Shown: positions 61,871-64,000 of the stretch, piece by piece
How positions within the stretch are numbered: the stretch's first letter is position 1
How the letters are laid out: every line of letters begins with the position of its first letter
Program-made: the position numbers and the translations under genes
From: Gammaproteobacteria bacterium
GTDB lineage: Bacteria; Pseudomonadota; Gammaproteobacteria; Ga0077536
Reading direction: 5' to 3'
Assembly: GCA_024235015.1 (NCBI GenBank)
Contig: JACKNG010000003.1
Span: 1 to 64,000 of the forward strand
Length of the DNA: 64,000 bases
The notes under the pieces: generated by a model
The model's database searches: none
Told to the model about the DNA's origin: nothing
The model's input: only the letters and a program-made list of their open reading frames with translations

Positions 61871-63189
61871 CGCGGCGCCCGGCCCGCGCCGTCGCGCTGG
61901 CGGCTCTGTGCCTGCTCGCCGCTAACGCGCCGGCGGCGCCGGACGAAGTCGCCGCGCTGCGCGCCGAACTCGCGCGGCTCGCCGCGCGCGTGGCCGAACT
62001 CGAGGCGCGGCTGGCGGCGCGCGAGGCCGGCGCGCCGGAGGCGCCGCCGCCCGCGTCCCCGCCTGCCTCGGCGGCCGTACCCACCGCGGCGCCCGTCGAA
62101 TCGCTACCGGCCGATGCGACGCCAGCCGTGCCGACGGTGACCGTCGGTGGCCGCATCAAGCTCGACCTCGTCTTCAACCACACCAGCGCCGGCGCCGGCA
62201 GCGGCGGCGACACCCTGCTCAGCCCCGGCGCCATCGCCCTCGATGGCCGCGGCGAGCACGACCAGGTCGACTTCTCCGCGCGCGCCAGTCGGCTATGGCT
62301 GAAGAGCTGGACGCCCACTGCGCTCGGCGACGCCGGTGCCTACCTCGAACTCGACCTGCTCGGCAGCGGTGGCGATCAGCGGGTCAGCAACGGTTACGGC
62401 GCGCGCCTGCGTCACGCTTACGGCGCGCTGGGCGGGGTCCTGCTCGGCCAGACCTACACCACCTTCCTCAACGTCGGCGTGCTGCCCGAGCACAACGACG
62501 ACGGCATCAATGCCGGCGCGGTCAACGTGCGCCAGCCCCTGCTCCGGGTGAGCCGCCCGTTGGCGGGCGGTGACGTCCGCCTCGCCATCGAGGCCCCCGA
62601 GACGACCCTGCACACGGCGAACGGTGGGCGCCTGTCCCCGGATGACGATCGCCTGCCCGACTTCGTGCTGCGCTACGACCATCCGCTCGGTCGTGGTGAA
62701 TGGACGCTGGCCGCGCTCGCGCGCGAGATCCGCATCGACGATCCGCTACTCGGTCGCGACGCGCGCCTGGCCGCCGCCGGCAGCCTCGCCGGCATCCTCC
62801 GGCTCGGCCCGCGTGACACCCTGCGCCTCAGTGCCAGCGGCGGCAGCGGGCTCGGCCGTTATCTCACGTTCAACGCCTTCGAGGCCGGGCGCCTGGACGC
62901 GCGCGGCCGTATCGACCTCGCGGTCGCGGCCGGCGGGTACGCCTCCTGGCAGCACTTCTGGACCGCGCGCTGGCGCAGCAACCTGACCGCCGGCTACGCC
63001 TGGCAGGACGACGATGGCGCCCATGGCAGCGAGAACGAGTCGCTCTACACCGTGCACGCGAACCTGCTGTGGAGCCCGTTCGGCAGCACCACCCTCGGGA
63101 TCGAAGGGATCTATGCCTACCGGCGCCGCGTCGATGGCGCCGACGGCGACCTGCTGCGCCTGCAGTTCAGCGCTGTACATAAATTCTGA
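61867..63189 (+). CDS. DcaP-like outer-membrane porin
   Basis: 440 residues. A signal peptide (ends A-P-A) is followed by a short coiled coil (E-V-A-A-L-R-A-E-L-A-R-L-A-A-R-V), a proline-rich linker, and a barrel starting V-G-G-R-I-K-L-D-L-V-F-N. C-terminal residues H-K-F suit BAM recognition. This is the layout of DcaP porins, which take up dicarboxylates and related compounds. The GTG start at 61867 overlaps the monohaem gene stop. Substrate not known. Confidence 0.8.
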   Translation: MTRRPARAVALAALCLLAANAPAAPDEVAALRAELARLAARVAELEARLAAREAGAPEAPPPASPPASAAVPTAAPVESLPADATPAVPTVTVGGRIKLDLVFNHTSAGAGSGGDTLLSPGAIALDGRGEHDQVDFSARASRLWLKSWTPTALGDAGAYLELDLLGSGGDQRVSNGYGARLRHAYGALGGVLLGQTYTTFLNVGVLPEHNDDGINAGAVNVRQPLLRVSRPLAGGDVRLAIEAPETTLHTANGGRLSPDDDRLPDFVLRYDHPLGRGEWTLAALAREIRIDDPLLGRDARLAAAGSLAGILRLGPRDTLRLSASGGSGLGRYLTFNAFEAGRLDARGRIDLAVAAGGYASWQHFWTARWRSNLTAGYAWQDDDGAHGSENESLYTVHANLLWSPFGSTTLGIEGIYAYRRRVDGADGDLLRLQFSAVHKF

Positions 63190-63224
63190 GCGGCGCGGCG
63201 CAGCCCGCGCGGTTGGCGGCGGGG

Positions 63225-63575
63225 CTATGACTTCAACTGCACGTAACCGCGGTTGAGGGCGTGTTCGAGCGCGGCGAAGCCCTCCTGTGCCTCGATGTAG
63301 GCCTCGCGCAGGCGCTTGAGCTCCAGCGCCACTTCGGTCTCGATGCATTCGTTGCCGCACTCGCTGCCGAGCTTGAGCAGGGTGTGCAGGTAGCGCGCGC
63401 GCAGGCACGCCACCAGCTTGGCGACGTTGAAGAACGCCTCGCGCGAGATCGGCCCGGTGGCCACCCCGATCTGTTCGGAGTTGATGATCTTGATGGCGTG
63501 CTCGAGCTCGTAGTGGAGCCGCCGGTTTTCCTGTTCGTTGGGTTCGCTGACCATTTCGTTGGGTTCGCTGACCAT
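63225..63575 (-). CDS. Small helical protein of unknown function
   Basis: 116 residues. The first codons are a tandem duplication: M-V-S-E-P-N-E is present twice, from a 21-base repeat at 63534-63575, so translation may begin at either ATG (63575 or 63554). The rest is helical with C-L-R-A-R-Y-L-H-T-L-L-K-L-G and two Cys in C-G-N-E-C. I do not recognise the family. It lies 35 bases past the porin stop on the opposite strand. Confidence 0.6.
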   Translation of the reverse strand: MVSEPNEMVSEPNEQENRRLHYELEHAIKIINSEQIGVATGPISREAFFNVAKLVACLRARYLHTLLKLGSECGNECIETEVALELKRLREAYIEAQEGFAALEHALNRGYVQLKS

Positions 63576-63644
63576 GGGTACCGCCTGGCAACGGTCCTCG
63601 GGATGGTGACCGTGACAGGGGTAGCGGCCAGCGCCGTCGGAACT

Positions 63645-64000
63645 TCAGTCGCGCGGCGGGTCCGCGGCCACGGCCGCGGGGTCCTCGAGTACCAGGCGCT
63701 CGACCGGGAAGCCGGCACGGCGAGCATGGGCGACGAAGGCGGCGTAGATGTCGGGATCGAGCGGCGCCTCGCGCGCCAGGATCCACAGGTAGTCGCGATC
63801 CGGCGCGCCGACCAGCACGGCGCCGTAATCCGGCGTCAGGTCGAGGATCCAGTAATCGCCCCAGACGAACGGCAGGAAACCGAGCCAGGCCGGCGCGAAC
63901 CGCACTTCGAGCCGCGCCGGGTCGCCGTAACGCGGGTTGACGCGGGCCACGCCCTCGGCGCGGCGCAGCGCGCCGCTGGCGTCGCGGCATTGGTTGACCA
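63645..64000 (-). CDS. Lipocalin (Blc-like), C-terminal part, truncated by window edge
   Basis: About 118 codons are present; the N-terminus with any lipobox is outside the window. Motifs such as V-N-Q-C-R, A-E-G-V-A-R-V, W-G-D-Y-W-I-L-D-L, D-Y-L-W-I-L-A-R and the late helix D-P-D-I-Y-A-A-F match the bacterial outer-membrane lipocalin Blc, which binds lipids. Stop TGA at 63645-63647. Its promoter is not visible. Confidence 0.8.
   Translation of the reverse strand, partial: VNQCRDASGALRRAEGVARVNPRYGDPARLEVRFAPAWLGFLPFVWGDYWILDLTPDYGAVLVGAPDRDYLWILAREAPLDPDIYAAFVAHARRAGFPVERLVLEDPAAVAADPPRD

Overview
The window is about 64 kb of very GC-rich, densely packed bacterial chromosome from an environmental, aerobic, Gram-negative proteobacterium. 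Outer-membrane porins, RND efflux, lipoproteins, c-type cytochromes, a PEP-CTERM protein and a PQQ dehydrogenase point to a proteobacterium, most likely gamma- or betaproteobacterial. The species cannot be named from the sequence. I found no rRNA or tRNA genes, no insertion sequence, no phage and no CRISPR array. Genes are often translationally coupled through ATGA or GTGA overlaps, and GTG and TTG starts are common.

Layout. 1-1.2 kb: left-edge fragment of a heavy-metal RND pump and its adaptor. 1.7-3.8 kb: SET-domain protein, orphan Hcp-like protein and trypsin-like protease. 3.9-6 kb: two-component pair. 6.3-8.4 kb: ECF sigma factor, NrsF-like anti-sigma factor and a PEP-CTERM spondin protein. 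8.6-14.8 kb: nitronate monooxygenase, enoyl-CoA hydratase, cytochrome c, acyl-CoA synthetase, a lipoprotein and MipA. 15-22.1 kb: an eight-gene overlapping operon holding mqnD-mqnB-mqnE-mqnA-mqnC (futalosine route to menaquinone). 22.3-28.7 kb: a phosphate-binding-like protein and porin divergent from a sigma54-type kinase/regulator pair, then a haem-motif outer-membrane barrel. 28.8-33.8 kb: hydrolase, small unknown protein, and a lanthanide-type PQQ alcohol dehydrogenase with its partner binding protein. 33.8-34.2 kb: a tiny transcription unit with a perfect extended Shine-Dalgarno, a 23-codon ORF and a terminator. 34.2-37.7 kb: cytochrome c, enoyl-CoA hydratase, SDR and a beta-hydroxyacid dehydrogenase. 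37.9-42.7 kb: a Slam-like TPR/barrel translocon next to a 1171-residue FecR-domain protein with repeated barrel-like modules. 42.8-47.4 kb: Nudix, MaoC, NTF2-like and two acyl-CoA dehydrogenases. 47.5 kb: a DUF3237 gene interrupted by two amber codons. 48-52.3 kb: an amidoligase cluster (C39-like peptidase, RLAN/ATP-grasp ligase, GCS2 ligase, 2OG-Fe(II) oxygenase). 52.5-57.6 kb: luciferase-like monooxygenase, acetoacetate-decarboxylase-like protein, MFS carrier and a pyruvate-decarboxylase-type enzyme. 57.6-59.1 kb: an ODP-type diiron protein with an MCP-like soluble protein. 59.2-64 kb: CoA ligase, SnoaL-like protein, monohaem protein and DcaP-like porin, a small protein and a lipocalin cut by the right edge.

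Taken together, many genes serve CoA-thioester catabolism (two ligases, three crotonases, two acyl-CoA dehydrogenases, MaoC, SDR, HIBADH-like), with porins for uptake and periplasmic alcohol oxidation feeding c-type cytochromes. Two families of short intergenic repeats are scattered through the window. One is built on the palindrome GGTGTCTGACACC. The other is a roughly 150-bp element with terminal inverted repeats.

The systems most worth a second look are the Slam-like/FecR pair, the amidoligase cluster, the 23-codon ORF with the perfect Shine-Dalgarno, the ODP/MCP pair and the lanthanide-type dehydrogenase.
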